A stretch of 64,000 bases of DNA from Kiloniellaceae bacterium (GCA_021776175.1 JAJFGJ010000037.1:1-64000); one strand, 5' to 3'; positions 44,249 through 54,978 are shown, numbered from the stretch's first letter. Made by a program: numbers and translations. The notes: generated by a model not told the origin, from the sequence alone.

Positions 44249-45547
44249 CTACAGCAGCATCGCCGCCGGGTATTCGATCAACTTTTTGAAGGCGGCCAGG
44301 AACTGCGCGCCGATGGCGCCGTCGACCACGCGGTGATCGACCGAGAGGGTGCAGGACATGACGGTCGCGGCCGCGACGGCGCCGTCCTTGATGACCGCCC
44401 GCTGTTCGCCGGCGCCGACCGCCAAGATGGCGCCTTGCGGCGGATTGACGATGGCCGCGAAGTCCTTGACCCCGAACATGCCCAGGTTGGAGACCGAAAA
44501 GGTGCCGCCCTGGAATTCCTCCGGCTTCAGCTTGCCGTCGCGCGCGCGGACCGCCAGATCCTTCATCTCGCTGGAGATTCCCGAAAGGCCCTTTGTTTCC
44601 GCCGCCTTGATAATCGGCGTGATCAATCCATTCGGGGTCGCCACCGCGACCGACACGTCGGCATGCTCGTACAAAAGGATACCGCTGTCGTCGTAGGACG
44701 CGTTGGCCGCCGGCACTTGCTTGAGGGCCAGGGCGGAAGCGCGGATGACGAAATCGTTGACCGAAATCTTGATGCCCTCGAAGCGGCCGTTCAATTCCTT
44801 GCGCACGCGCAAAAGCTCGTCGATCTGGCAATCAACGGTCAGGTAGAAATGCGGGACTGTCTGCTTGGCCTCGCTCAAACGCCGGGCGATCACTTCCCGC
44901 ATCTTACTGAGCGGTTCCTGGGTGTAGGCCATGCCCAGCATGTCGGCCAATTGCTTGGCCCCGGGACCGGCCGCGGCCGCGACAGGCGCGGCGGCTTGCG
45001 CCGGTGCCAGTGCGGGCACGGCACGTGGCACGCCACCAGCCAAGGCGGCCTCGATATCCTGCTTGACGATGCGGCCGTTGGGACCGCTGCCCTTAAGCGC
45101 CGATAGATCGAGCCCCGCCTGCTTCGCCATGCGCTTGGCCAAGGGGCTGGCGACAACACGTCCGCCAGGAGCGGACACAGGTGCGGCAGTGGGCGCGGGA
45201 GATGCGGCGGCTGGAGCCGGAGACGCGGATGCCTCGGGCGCTTTAGGCGCCTCGGGCGCCGGCGCGGCGGGCGGCGGTGCGGCGGAGATAGCCGAAGCGT
45301 CCTCTCCCTCCTCCAGCAGTATCGCGATAGGCGCGTTCACGGGCACGTTGTCGGTGCCCTCGGCGATCAGGATTTTACCGAGCTTTCCTTCCTCGACCGC
45401 CTCGACTTCCATGGTCGCCTTATCGGTCTCGATTTCCGCCAACACATCGCCGGAAGCGACTTCGTCGCCTTCCTTGGCATGCCATTTGAGCAGTTTGCCC
45501 TCGGTCATGGTTGGCGACAGAGCGGGCATCAGGATGTTGACGGTCAT
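44249..45547 (-). CDS. pdhC: Pyruvate dehydrogenase E2, dihydrolipoyl acetyltransferase
   Basis: This 432-residue protein has an N-terminal lipoyl domain with the modified Lys in [13 protein letters not shown], an Ala/Pro-rich linker, a peripheral-subunit-binding domain (ASPLAKRMAKQAGLDLSALK) and a catalytic domain ending SVDHRVVDGAIGAQFLAAFK with the DHRxxDG acetyltransferase motif. It transfers acetyl groups to CoA in the core of the complex. Its lipoyl domain is almost identical to that in the E1 beta subunit. Confidence 0.96.
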   Translation of the reverse strand: MTVNILMPALSPTMTEGKLLKWHAKEGDEVASGDVLAEIETDKATMEVEAVEEGKLGKILIAEGTDNVPVNAPIAILLEEGEDASAISAAPPPAAPAPEAPKAPEASASPAPAAASPAPTAAPVSAPGGRVVASPLAKRMAKQAGLDLSALKGSGPNGRIVKQDIEAALAGGVPRAVPALAPAQAAAPVAAAAGPGAKQLADMLGMAYTQEPLSKMREVIARRLSEAKQTVPHFYLTVDCQIDELLRVRKELNGRFEGIKISVNDFVIRASALALKQVPAANASYDDSGILLYEHADVSVAVATPNGLITPIIKAAETKGLSGISSEMKDLAVRARDGKLKPEEFQGGTFSVSNLGMFGVKDFAAIVNPPQGAILAVGAGEQRAVIKDGAVAAATVMSCTLSVDHRVVDGAIGAQFLAAFKKLIEYPAAMLL

Positions 45548-45571
45548 GTTCGGTACTCCCCTTCGACCCGC

Positions 45572-46933
45572 TTATTTGGCGTAACAAACCTGTTTCGCCG
45601 CGTCCGCTATATCCGTGGCCTGCGGCAACGCGAGTTTTTCTAGATTGGCCGCATAAGGCATGGGCACGTCGACCCCGCACACCCGTTTGACCGGCGCATC
45701 CAGCCAATCGAAGGCATGTTCCATCATCAGGGCGGCGATCTCCGCCCCGATACCGGCCGACGGCCAGCCTTCCTCGGTGGAAACCAGGCGGTTGGTCTTC
45801 TTGACCGAGTCAACGACAGTGGCGGTGTCGAGCGGCCTGAGGCTGCGCAGATCGATCACTTCGGCATCGATACCCTCAGCGGCCAGGGCCTCCGCCGCCT
45901 CAAGGGCCTTGCCGACCATGATCGAGAAAGCGGTGATGGTCACGTCCTTGCCTTGGCGCACGATCTTGGCCTTACCGATGGGCACCGTCCAATCGTCGGA
46001 CTCGGGCACATCGAAGCTTTGCCCGTACATAACTTCGTTCTCGAGGAAGACGATGGGATTTGGATCGCGGATCGCCGATTTCAGCAGGCCCTTGGCATCG
46101 GCCGCCGACCAGGGCGCCACGACTTTCAAACCCGGCAAGTGCATGTACCAACTCGCGTAACACTGGGAATGCTGCGCCGCGACCCGGGCCGCGGCCCCGT
46201 TCGGTCCCCGGAAAACAATCGGGCTGCTGACCTGGCCGCCGGACATATAGCGGGTCTTGGCGGCAGAGTTGACGATATGGTCAACCGCCTGCATGGCGAA
46301 GTTGAAGGTCATGAATTCGATGATCGGTTTCAAACCGTAGAAAGCCGCGCCCACACCGACACCGGCGAAGCCATGTTCGGTGATCGGGGTATCGATCACG
46401 CGCTTGGCGCTGAATTCGTCCAGCAAACCTTGGCTGATCTTATAGGCGCCCTGGTACTCGGCGACCTCCTCGCCCATCAAGAAAACATCCGGGTCCCGGC
46501 GCATTTCCTCGGCCATGGCGTCGCGCAAGGCATCGCGCACCGTCATCTTGACGGTCGGGCCGTCCCACTCGGTTTCGGCGGCGACCGGCACTGTTTCTGC
46601 GGCGACCGGCGCGGCTTCGGCGGCGGGGGCGGCTGGGGACGCCGTGGGCGCGGGCGCGGCGGGCGCCGCCGCCAGAGCCGAAGAGTCCTCGCCCTCTTCC
46701 AGCATCAATGCAATGGGCGTGTTCACGGGCACGTTGTCGGTGCCCTCGGCGATCAGGATCTTGCCAAGTTTACCTTCCTCGACCGCCTCGACCTCCATGG
46801 TCGCCTTATCGGTTTCGATCTCGGCCAGAACATCGCCGGAAGAAACGTCATCGCCCTCCTTCGCGTGCCACTTGACGAGCTTGCCCTCGGTCATGGTCGG
46901 CGACAGCGCCGGCATCAATATTTCAATCGGCAT
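45572..46933 (-). CDS. pdhB: Pyruvate dehydrogenase E1 beta with N-terminal lipoyl domain
   Basis: This 453-residue protein starts with a lipoyl domain ([19 protein letters not shown]; lipoyl Lys in [13 protein letters not shown]), an Ala/Pro linker to about residue 130, then the transketolase-type beta domain ([41 protein letters not shown]-terminal [20 protein letters not shown]). The extra lipoyl domain on E1 beta is known from alphaproteobacteria. ATG 46933 is the family start; an in-frame start at 46954 is not needed. Confidence 0.96.
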   Translation of the reverse strand: MPIEILMPALSPTMTEGKLVKWHAKEGDDVSSGDVLAEIETDKATMEVEAVEEGKLGKILIAEGTDNVPVNTPIALMLEEGEDSSALAAAPAAPAPTASPAAPAAEAAPVAAETVPVAAETEWDGPTVKMTVRDALRDAMAEEMRRDPDVFLMGEEVAEYQGAYKISQGLLDEFSAKRVIDTPITEHGFAGVGVGAAFYGLKPIIEFMTFNFAMQAVDHIVNSAAKTRYMSGGQVSSPIVFRGPNGAAARVAAQHSQCYASWYMHLPGLKVVAPWSAADAKGLLKSAIRDPNPIVFLENEVMYGQSFDVPESDDWTVPIGKAKIVRQGKDVTITAFSIMVGKALEAAEALAAEGIDAEVIDLRSLRPLDTATVVDSVKKTNRLVSTEEGWPSAGIGAEIAALMMEHAFDWLDAPVKRVCGVDVPMPYAANLEKLALPQATDIADAAKQVCYAK

Positions 46934-47002
46934 GGGGCCCCTCCGAGAGGACAAACAAAGTGTGAGAGTTTGCTGGGGCGTTGAATCCGCCCGGCACGCG
47001 GC

Positions 47003-48040
47003 TCAAGCGTAAACGTCCGTGTAAAGCTCCGAGGCTTCGGGCTCGGGGCTATTCTGGGCGAACTCGGCCGCCTCGGTGACGACGGCCTTCACCTCCCGGT
47101 CGATCTCCTTAAGCTTGGTTTCCTCGATCCCGATCTCATCCAATAGGACGCCGCGAAGACGCTCAATCGGATCGCGCTCCTGACGGACCTTCTGGACTTC
47201 TTCCTTGGTGCGGTACTTGGCCGGATCCGACATGGAGTGGCCGCGGTAGCGGTAGGTGTGCATCTCCAGAATGTAGGGCCCCTTGCCGGCGCGCGCGTGG
47301 GCCACGGCCTTGGCCCCGGCGGCCTTGACCGCCACCACGTCCATGCCGTCAACCTGCTCGCCGAGGATGCCGTAAGCCTGTCCGCGTTGGTAGAGGTCGG
47401 TGCGGGCCGAACCGCGCTCGATGCTGGTGCCCATGGCGTACTTGTTATTCTCGATCACGTAGATGACCGGCAAGCTCCACAACGCCGCCATGTTGAAGGA
47501 TTCGTAGACTTGGCCCTGATTGATCGCGCCGTCGCCCAGGTAGGTCAGACAGACGGAGTCCTCATCCTTGTACTTATGCGCGAAGGCGATGCCGGTCCCG
47601 ACCGGGACCTGGGCGCCGACGATGCCGTGCCCGCCATAGAAACCCTTGTCATGGCTGAACATGTGCATGGAGCCGCCCTTACCCTTGGAGTAGCCGCCGC
47701 GGCGGCCGGTAAGTTCCGCCATGACGCCCTTCGCCTCCATGCCGCGTGCCAGCATATGGCCATGGTCGCGGTAGGAGGTGAGCACGGTATCGCGCTCCGT
47801 GACCGCCGCCTGCATGCCGATCACGACCGCTTCCTGGCCGATATAGAGATGGCAAAATCCGCCGATCAGGCCCATGCCATACATCTGGCCGGCCTTTTCC
47901 TCGAAACGGCGGATGGCGAGCATGCCGCGATAGTAGGTTAGGAGATCTTCGGGACTAGCGCCGTTTCCCGGCGCCGCGCGCCGCGCAGGGGCCTTTTTCG
48001 CCCCCTTCGATGGTGACGCTTTGCTTGGCTTTTTCGGCAT
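47003..48040 (-). CDS. pdhA: Pyruvate dehydrogenase E1 alpha
   Basis: This 345-residue thiamine-diphosphate enzyme has the phosphorylation-loop region YRYRGHSMSDPAKYRTKEEV and the TPP motif TYLGDGAINQGQVYESFNMA ... ENNKYAMGTS. It decarboxylates pyruvate together with PdhB. The first 30 residues are Lys/Ala/Pro-rich (KKPSKASPSKGAKKAPARRA), a basic tail that may anchor E1 to the complex. ATG 48040 has a purine-rich G run upstream; an upstream start at 48115 would overlap the A/T-rich promoter region. Confidence 0.95.
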   Translation of the reverse strand: MPKKPSKASPSKGAKKAPARRAAPGNGASPEDLLTYYRGMLAIRRFEEKAGQMYGMGLIGGFCHLYIGQEAVVIGMQAAVTERDTVLTSYRDHGHMLARGMEAKGVMAELTGRRGGYSKGKGGSMHMFSHDKGFYGGHGIVGAQVPVGTGIAFAHKYKDEDSVCLTYLGDGAINQGQVYESFNMAALWSLPVIYVIENNKYAMGTSIERGSARTDLYQRGQAYGILGEQVDGMDVVAVKAAGAKAVAHARAGKGPYILEMHTYRYRGHSMSDPAKYRTKEEVQKVRQERDPIERLRGVLLDEIGIEETKLKEIDREVKAVVTEAAEFAQNSPEPEASELYTDVYA

Positions 48041-48112
48041 GCCGCCCCCCGTATTCGGGCCGAAAGAAGATTCCGGCCAATGTAATCGTTCTGAGGGAGA
48101 ATAAGGCGCCCT

Positions 48113-48184
48113 CAAATATTTCGCAATATATAATAACTTATTGAAAAATAACTAAAAATAGTGAATTACTATAATATCAGTTAA
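48113..48184 (-). promoter_or_regulatory. A/T-rich promoter region of the pdh operon
   Basis: In a GC-rich chromosome the 60 bases 48121-48180 contain only 11 G or C. The patch starts right after the ftsB stop and ends about 75 bases before the pdhA ATG, so it most likely holds the pdh promoter with an UP-like element. No single -35/-10 pair can be chosen with confidence. Confidence 0.5.
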
Positions 48185-48508
48185 TTAACGGTCGGGCGTT
48201 TCCCGCAAGATCGTATATTCATCCTCCAGACCATAATTGAGCAGCATGCGGGCGCGCTCCCCCAGCAAGTCCGTGTCCAAGCCATCTAGACGCAAAAGAT
48301 TCACGTCGCGCTCCAGAAGGGTCCGTTCGGCAAGAAGGCGCGCCTCGGTCGCGCGCGCTTGCGCCAAGTCCTTCTCGACCCGCAGCAAAGCGAGATACCC
48401 CCGCTCGCCCTGAATTGAGTGGTACGCGAAATAACCCATCACGCAGACAGCGAGAACGGGCGGCAGGATTTGACGGGCCTTGGCCCGAATTTCACGCAGC
48501 AAAGCCAT
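48185..48508 (-). CDS. ftsB: Cell division protein FtsB (septum formation initiator family)
   Basis: This 107-residue protein has one N-terminal membrane helix (ILPPVLAVCVMGYFAYHSIQ at about residues 14-33), the Gly-containing link ERGYLAL and a coiled coil (LRVEKDLAQARATEARLLAE). It ends with RARMLLNYGLEDEYTIL, typical of the DivIC/FtsB family. It acts in the divisome with FtsL and FtsQ. The place between eno and pdhA is conserved in alphaproteobacteria. A hairpin directly abuts its start codon. Confidence 0.92.
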   Translation of the reverse strand: MALLREIRAKARQILPPVLAVCVMGYFAYHSIQGERGYLALLRVEKDLAQARATEARLLAERTLLERDVNLLRLDGLDTDLLGERARMLLNYGLEDEYTILRETPDR

Positions 48509-48543
48509 GACCCACAGCGAATCACAGACCGATTCGCCGGGTC
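48509..48543 (-). promoter_or_regulatory. Hairpin abutting the ftsB start codon
   Basis: GCGAATC (48517-48523) and GATTCGC (48531-48537) are perfect arms around seven bases. Outside them GACCC (48509-48513) pairs with GGGTC (48539-48543). The ftsB ATG follows the last base of the structure, and no Shine-Dalgarno sequence is free, so translation may be limited by the fold. No T tract is present, which speaks against a terminator. Confidence 0.5.
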
Positions 48544-48645
48544 AACCGAAAAGAAACGAAGATTGCGAAAGGAAACCGCCAAAGACCTCGGCGCCCGGCC
48601 GCGACGATTGGCGGGAAGGCGCGGCGATCCACGCTGAAACAACCC

Positions 48646-49749
48646 CTATTCGGCCGATGTCTGGCGGTATTTCGATCTTTCCAGCCAGTCGGGATCTATT
48701 TCCACCCCCCAGCCGGGGGTATCCGTGACGGTCGCCTTGCCGTCCGCGATCTCGTAGGGCGAACGGACGAACAGCCCTTCTTGCCAAGGATAGTAGTCCG
48801 GGCCCTCGATGGAGAACTCCAAGTATTTTCCGGCATTCGGGATCGCGCGCAGCAGATGCATGGTGAACAGCGTCACCATGGATAGATTGGCGCAGTGCGG
48901 CGTGACCGGCAGCCCCGCCGCCTCGGCCATGCGGACCACCCTGAGCGTCCGCGAGATGCCGCCCAGATAGCAGACATCCGGCTGCACCACATCGACGGCC
49001 CCCATGTCGATCATGCGCGCCCAGATCGCCAGGTCGCAATCCTGCTCGCCCCCGGTCACGTCGATCGTCAGCGCGTCCGCGACCTCTTTGGTCTGCCCCA
49101 GTTCCCAGTAGGGGCAGGGCTCCTCGTAGTGACACAGGCCATTATCCTCCATGATCCGCCCCACCTCTATGGCCCGCGCCGGCGCGTAGCAGCTATTCGC
49201 GTCCGCCAGCAGGTCCACATCGAACCCCAGCTCGCGCCGCATGGTGGGGATAATCTCCTCGGTCCGCCCCGGCCATTCGTCCCGGCCGCGCCCGCACTCG
49301 GCGCCGACGCGGAATTTGAAGGCATCGAACCCCTTCTCGTCACGCAGCCGCTTTAGCCGCTCGGCCTCGTCTATCGGGGTAATGTCGCGCTTCATCGACG
49401 AGCCATAGGCCCGGATCGTCCCCGCCGTGCCGCCCAGTAGCACCACCACCGGCTTGCCCGCGCGCTTGCCGCGCGCATCCCAGACCGCGGTGTCGAACCC
49501 AGCCATGGCCCGCCGCAGATAGGAGCCCGGAAACTTATGCTCGCGCTCGGTGACGATATCCAGCAGGTCGTCCAGATCGGCCGTGTCTTGCCCCAACACC
49601 CAGGGCGCCACTTGCCGGTGCAGCACCTCGGCCGTGATGTCGGCGTTGTAGGTCGCGACCTGACCCCAACCCTGGGTTCCATCTTCGGCGGTGACCCGGA
49701 CAAAACCGACAAACTCGGTGCAGAAGCTCTCGATTGTCTTGATTTTCAT
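48646..49749 (-). CDS. Mandelate racemase / muconate lactonizing enzyme family protein
   Basis: This 367-residue enolase-superfamily enzyme has metal ligands D183 (LLADANSC), E209 (HYEEPCP) and E235 (VTGGEQD), a K145-x-R147 pair in FKFRVG and a candidate base H285 (VTPHCANLS). Such enzymes dehydrate or epimerise sugar acids and related carboxylates. The substrate is not predictable. It lies 12 bases after the GMC oxidoreductase stop and so forms a two-gene catabolic unit with it, inserted between ftsB and eno. Confidence 0.87.
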   Translation of the reverse strand: MKIKTIESFCTEFVGFVRVTAEDGTQGWGQVATYNADITAEVLHRQVAPWVLGQDTADLDDLLDIVTEREHKFPGSYLRRAMAGFDTAVWDARGKRAGKPVVVLLGGTAGTIRAYGSSMKRDITPIDEAERLKRLRDEKGFDAFKFRVGAECGRGRDEWPGRTEEIIPTMRRELGFDVDLLADANSCYAPARAIEVGRIMEDNGLCHYEEPCPYWELGQTKEVADALTIDVTGGEQDCDLAIWARMIDMGAVDVVQPDVCYLGGISRTLRVVRMAEAAGLPVTPHCANLSMVTLFTMHLLRAIPNAGKYLEFSIEGPDYYPWQEGLFVRSPYEIADGKATVTDTPGWGVEIDPDWLERSKYRQTSAE

Positions 49750-49761
49750 AACAGGCCCCCT

Positions 49762-51393
49762 TTATCGCGCATCTTCGAGGATGAGGTCCGCGGCCCGTTC
49801 CGCGACCATGATGGTCGGGGCGTTGGTGTTGCCGCTGGTCACGCTGGGAAAGACAGAGGCGTCAACCACCCGCAAGCCCTCAACGCCATGGACCCGCAGA
49901 CGCGGATCGACGGCCGAGGTTTCCGGGTCCGTCCCCATCCGGCAGGTGCAGCTTGCATGGAACACGGTCCAAGCGTTGTCGCGGATATGCGCCCGCATAT
50001 CCTCATCGCTCTCGGCATGGGAGCCGGGGGCGATCTCGGACTCGATGACGGAGCGCATCGCCGGGGTCGCCGCCAGCCGGCGGAGGAAACGCGCCCCTTC
50101 CAACATCGCCGCCCGGTCCTCTCGCGTGCTCAAATAGTTCGGACGTATCGATGGCGCCGCGAAGGGGTCGGCCGAGCGGATGTGGATACTCCCCCGGCTG
50201 GTCGGGCGGCAGGAGCTGAATCCCAGGAGGAAGCCCGGGAAGGGGTCCGGGCTCATCATGGGCCGTTTGCCCGGGGGCGAGCGGGTATAGCTGACAGGCG
50301 AGAAATAGAGCTGCAGGTTCGGCCGCGTCAGCTCTTGCCGGGTGCGCACGAAGCCGCCCCCCTGGTTGACGCTCAGGGTCAAGGGTCCGCGCCGCAGCAG
50401 CAGGAACTGCAAGCCGGCCCGAAGCTTACCCCACCACGGCCGCAGTATCTGGTTCAGTGTCGGCACGCTCGCGCGGTAATGCATGTCGAGGCCCAGATGG
50501 TCCTGCAAGTTACGCCCTACCGAGGGAGCATGGCGGCGCACCTCGATGCCCAGCGGTTGCAACACTTCACCCGGCCCAATGCCCGAAAGCTGCAAGAGCT
50601 GAGGCGAATTGACCGAGCCGCCGGAAACGATCACCTCGCGCCGTGCCCGCGCCATCTGAGTCCTGCCGCCGCGCGCGAACTCCACCCCCACCGCCCGGCC
50701 GTCCTCCATGACAATCCGCGTGGCATGGGCCCGGGTCAACACCTTCACATTCGCCCGCTTCATGGCCGGCTTGAGATAGCACCGCGCGGTCGAGGCGCGC
50801 AGCCCGTCCTTCATGGTGATTTGGTAGATCGAGGCGCCCTCCGCCTGGACCCCGTTGTAATCCTCGGTGACCGGCAAATGCGCCTCGCGGGCGGCCTGGA
50901 GATAGGTATCGCACAAGGAATGAACCTCGCCGCGTATATCGGCGACCGGCAGCGGACCGCCGGTGCCGCGCCGCTCGTCCGCGCCGCCCGCCCAATCCTC
51001 CATGCGCTTGAAATAGGGGGCGACCGAGTCCCAGCCCCAGCCGGTGGCGCCGTCCGCCGCCCAGTCGTCGAAATCGCCCGGATGCCCGCGCGCATAGACC
51101 AGGGCATTGATCGAGGACGAGCCCCCCAGCACCTTGCCGCGCGGCCAGTAGCTCGGCTTGCCCCCCAGCGCGTCTTCCGGCTCGCTCAGGTATTTCCAGT
51201 TGAAGCGGGCGTCGTAGTAAATCTTGCCGTAGCCGATCGGCATCCGGATCCAGAAGCTGAGGTCCGAGCCTCCGGCCTCCAGCACCAGTACCCGATACTT
51301 ACCGCAGGCGCTCAGGCGGTCCGCCAGCACACAGCCCGCGGAGCCCGCTCCGACGACGATATAGTCGAAGTGGTCTGAGGCGGTAACGGTCAT
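49762..51393 (-). CDS. GMC-family FAD-dependent alcohol dehydrogenase (choline dehydrogenase-like)
   Basis: This 543-residue flavoprotein has the N-terminal FAD motif YIVVGAGSAGCVLADRL, the GMC signature around GKVLGGSSSINALVYARG, and the catalytic region FHASCTCRMGTD with a later Asn in SGNTNAPTIMVAERAADLI. It oxidises a primary alcohol to the aldehyde. Choline dehydrogenase is the common label, but no betaine aldehyde dehydrogenase or betI gene is nearby. Coupling with the enolase-superfamily gene suggests a polyol, sugar or aromatic alcohol instead. Confidence 0.87.
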   Translation of the reverse strand: MTVTASDHFDYIVVGAGSAGCVLADRLSACGKYRVLVLEAGGSDLSFWIRMPIGYGKIYYDARFNWKYLSEPEDALGGKPSYWPRGKVLGGSSSINALVYARGHPGDFDDWAADGATGWGWDSVAPYFKRMEDWAGGADERRGTGGPLPVADIRGEVHSLCDTYLQAAREAHLPVTEDYNGVQAEGASIYQITMKDGLRASTARCYLKPAMKRANVKVLTRAHATRIVMEDGRAVGVEFARGGRTQMARARREVIVSGGSVNSPQLLQLSGIGPGEVLQPLGIEVRRHAPSVGRNLQDHLGLDMHYRASVPTLNQILRPWWGKLRAGLQFLLLRRGPLTLSVNQGGGFVRTRQELTRPNLQLYFSPVSYTRSPPGKRPMMSPDPFPGFLLGFSSCRPTSRGSIHIRSADPFAAPSIRPNYLSTREDRAAMLEGARFLRRLAATPAMRSVIESEIAPGSHAESDEDMRAHIRDNAWTVFHASCTCRMGTDPETSAVDPRLRVHGVEGLRVVDASVFPSVTSGNTNAPTIMVAERAADLILEDAR

Positions 51394-51486
51394 GGGGAAT
51401 ACGAACCTCGGGTCACGAGGCGGTCAACGGCGTCCGGGCAGGCCGATGGCCCCCGGTCCGCCGAGACCGGAAACATCGAGAGTGGG

Positions 51487-51645
51487 TTAAACCTCGGCCA
51501 CCGCCGGGTCCTCGGGGTTATCCGGGTTATCCGGATTGCCCGCCTCTCTACTTTCAGCCTTTTTCTCTTCCTTGGCGGCCTTTTTCTCGGCCTTGGCTCT
51601 TTCGCGCTGTTGGCGATCGAATTTGTAGTTGGGCTTACGCGCCAC
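51487..51645 (-). CDS. Small basic coiled-coil protein of unknown function
   Basis: This 52-residue protein starts at GTG 51645 with a perfect AAGGAGG five to six bases upstream, which decides the start over longer frames. It begins VARKPNYKFDRQQRERAKAE, continues as a Lys/Ala/Glu helix and ends with an acidic tail containing the tandem repeat NPDNPDNPEDP. Short proteins with an RKPNY...ERxRKAEKKA pattern are frequent in alphaproteobacteria, but no function is known to me. It is downstream of eno on the same strand. Confidence 0.75.
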   Translation of the reverse strand: MARKPNYKFDRQQRERAKAEKKAAKEEKKAESREAGNPDNPDNPEDPAVAEV

Positions 51646-51831
51646 GCCTACCTCCTTTCGTTCGGTACCGAAACATTCCGCGCCGCCATGAATCCCCGGC
51701 GGCCACCTCCGCGCCAAGGCCCCGCAGTGTGCCACGGTGCGTTCATCTCCAGCCTAGGTTGCCCCTTGGCGCGACGCGGTTCTTCCCAAGTAAGGCTCGA
51801 GCGAGGCACTTGCAAGAACAGAATTGCTAGG

Positions 51832-53187
<1,356 letters not shown>

Positions 53188-53300
53188 TCACAATCGCGCG
53201 AGCCTGTCCCATAGCCCTCGCGGCGGTGATATCTTCCCCCGGCACGCTAGCGGATCGAATTTAGCGGACCGCCCGGCACTGACCGCATGTGGAGGACACC

Positions 53301-54167
53301 ATGAAAAGAATGATAAGGCCGGTTCTGGCCGCGGCCTTGGCCGCCGTCATGACACTTGGCGCCGGGCTTGCCTTGGCCCAAAGCCAACCGACGCGCGCGA
53401 TCACGCGGATCGCCGGCGATCTCTACCGCTTCCAGAACAACTTCCACTATTCGGTCTTCCTGGTGACGCCCGAGGGTATTATCGTGACCGACCCCATTAA
53501 TTCCGAGGCCGCCACCTGGTTGAAAGGCGAATTGGCCAAGCGCTTCAGCGTGCCGGTCAAGTACCTCATCTACAGCCATAATCATGCCGACCATATCGCC
53601 GGCGGCGAGGTCTTCGCCGACACCGCCACGGTCGTGGCGCACGTCAACGCCATGGCGCACATCGCCGGCGAGGGGCGACCGACCGCGATCCCCGACATCA
53701 CCTTCGCCGACCGCATGACGGTCGCGCTCGGCGACAAGCGGGTCGAGCTGAGCTATCTGGGCAAGAACCATTCCGACGATTCCATCGTCATGCTCTTTCC
53801 CGACGAGCGGGCCGTGTACGCGGTCGATTTTGTCACCGTCGACCGGCTGCCCTACCGCGACATGCCCAATTCCTACCTCGAGGATTGGATCGAGTCCCTG
53901 AAGCGGCTGGAGGCCATGGACTTCGACATCCTGACGCCCGGCCACGGCAAGGTAGGCAAGCGCGCAGACGCCGGGGCGCACCGCCGCTATGTGGAAGAGT
54001 TGCGCGCGGAAGTCTTGAGCCGAATGCAAGCGGGCATTCCTCTCGAACAGATCCAGGCCGAGGTCACGATGGAGGCCTACAAGGACTGGGGCGCTTACGA
54101 CAAATGGCTCAAGCTCAACGTCGCGGGCATGTATCGCAACCTGACGGTTTATCGGCGCGGTAATTGA
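53301..54167 (+). CDS. Secreted metallo-beta-lactamase-fold hydrolase
   Basis: This 288-residue protein has a signal peptide (RPVLAAALAAVMTLGAGLALAQ) and a metal site beginning YSHNHADHIAGG (HxHxDH), later AHVNAMAHI, a His in LGKNHSDDS and LTPGHGKVG. The arrangement resembles SoxH/quinoprotein-relay-type MBL proteins found in periplasms, but substrate and class are not clear. ATG 53301 with GGAGGA at 53291-53296 sets the start. It is unrelated in sequence detail to the hydrolase at 10077-11000. Confidence 0.82.
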   Translation: MKRMIRPVLAAALAAVMTLGAGLALAQSQPTRAITRIAGDLYRFQNNFHYSVFLVTPEGIIVTDPINSEAATWLKGELAKRFSVPVKYLIYSHNHADHIAGGEVFADTATVVAHVNAMAHIAGEGRPTAIPDITFADRMTVALGDKRVELSYLGKNHSDDSIVMLFPDERAVYAVDFVTVDRLPYRDMPNSYLEDWIESLKRLEAMDFDILTPGHGKVGKRADAGAHRRYVEELRAEVLSRMQAGIPLEQIQAEVTMEAYKDWGAYDKWLKLNVAGMYRNLTVYRRGN

Positions 54168-54252
54168 GCCGGGGCCGCTTCGCCTAAAATATGATCCGGA
54201 CAAGCACTCGCGATTCCGGGAATAAATCCGCCTTTATCCAAATTTCCAACCT

Positions 54253-54279
54253 CCCCGCGGGCATTCGTTGTCCGCGGGG
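54253..54279. terminator. Hairpin between convergent hydrolase and cyclase genes
   Basis: CCCCGCGG (54253-54260) and CCGCGGGG (54272-54279) are perfect arms, extendable by two inner pairs to leave a seven-base loop. It lies between two converging genes, consistent with a shared terminator. No long T run follows. Confidence 0.6.
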
Positions 54280-54297
54280 CCAGTGCGAGGCTCGATC

Positions 54298-54978
54298 CTA
54301 GCAGTCAATCAGCGTGAAGATCTCTTGGGGCGTTTCAACACCGCGCAGGGTGTGGTGGCCAAGCGATACCATCTGGTTCGGAAAGCAACGAGGGAACGCC
54401 GAGGAAACCAGAACCCAACGTCCCAGGTCCTTGCACATACCGGCCAAGCGAGCGGTCTCGTTGGCTGCCGCGCCGATGACCGTGAATTGCATGCGTTGCG
54501 CAACCCCCAGGTTCCCATACATCACCTCACCAACATGCAAGGCGAGACCGAAGTGCAACTGCAATTCGCCCCTTTTCTCCCGCCGCTGGTTTAGGGCATC
54601 GACGCGGTCCCGGGCGTCGCGAGCCGCGGCCAGCGCCGCGGCGCAGGCGCCCTCTTCGCCAAAGCAGGCTTCGCGGAGCGGCCTCTCGACCCCGCCCATG
54701 GCGAAGATCGCGAATACCGCATCGCCAATATAGCTTAGAATTTCGCCGCCGTTATCCAACACAGCGCCGGCGGTGCAGTCGAAGAATTCGTTCAGGGAAC
54801 GAAAGAAATCTTCCACCGGAATGGTTTCGGAAAGCCTGGTGGAATCCCGCAGATCGCACAGCCAGATAACCGCGTGAATCTTTTCGCCTTCCCCGCGCTT
54901 CGTCCGGCCCGCGAGAACGTGCTCGCCAGTACGTTCACCGAGATAAGTTTTCAGTAGATCCTCTGCCGAGTGCCGCAT
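54298..54978 (-). CDS. Class III adenylate/guanylate cyclase domain protein (catalytic domain only)
   Basis: This 226-residue protein contains a class III cyclase domain with both metal-binding aspartates, D42 (LCDLRDSTRLSE) and D86 (SYIGDAVFAIF), and the transition-state region FTVIGAAANETARLAG. In the usual alphaproteobacterial relatives an extra N-terminal domain precedes the segment LLKTYLGERTGEHVLAG. Here the frame is closed by a stop about 50 bases upstream of the ATG, so the N-terminal domain is missing. It may be a naturally short form or a truncated gene. Nucleotide specificity cannot be stated. Confidence 0.82.
   Translation of the reverse strand: MRHSAEDLLKTYLGERTGEHVLAGRTKRGEGEKIHAVIWLCDLRDSTRLSETIPVEDFFRSLNEFFDCTAGAVLDNGGEILSYIGDAVFAIFAMGGVERPLREACFGEEGACAAALAAARDARDRVDALNQRREKRGELQLHFGLALHVGEVMYGNLGVAQRMQFTVIGAAANETARLAGMCKDLGRWVLVSSAFPRCFPNQMVSLGHHTLRGVETPQEIFTLIDC

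Noticed and set aside
49762..51393. Choline dehydrogenase of a glycine betaine pathway
   Set aside because: There is no betaine aldehyde dehydrogenase, betI-type regulator or choline transporter nearby; family membership alone does not fix the substrate.
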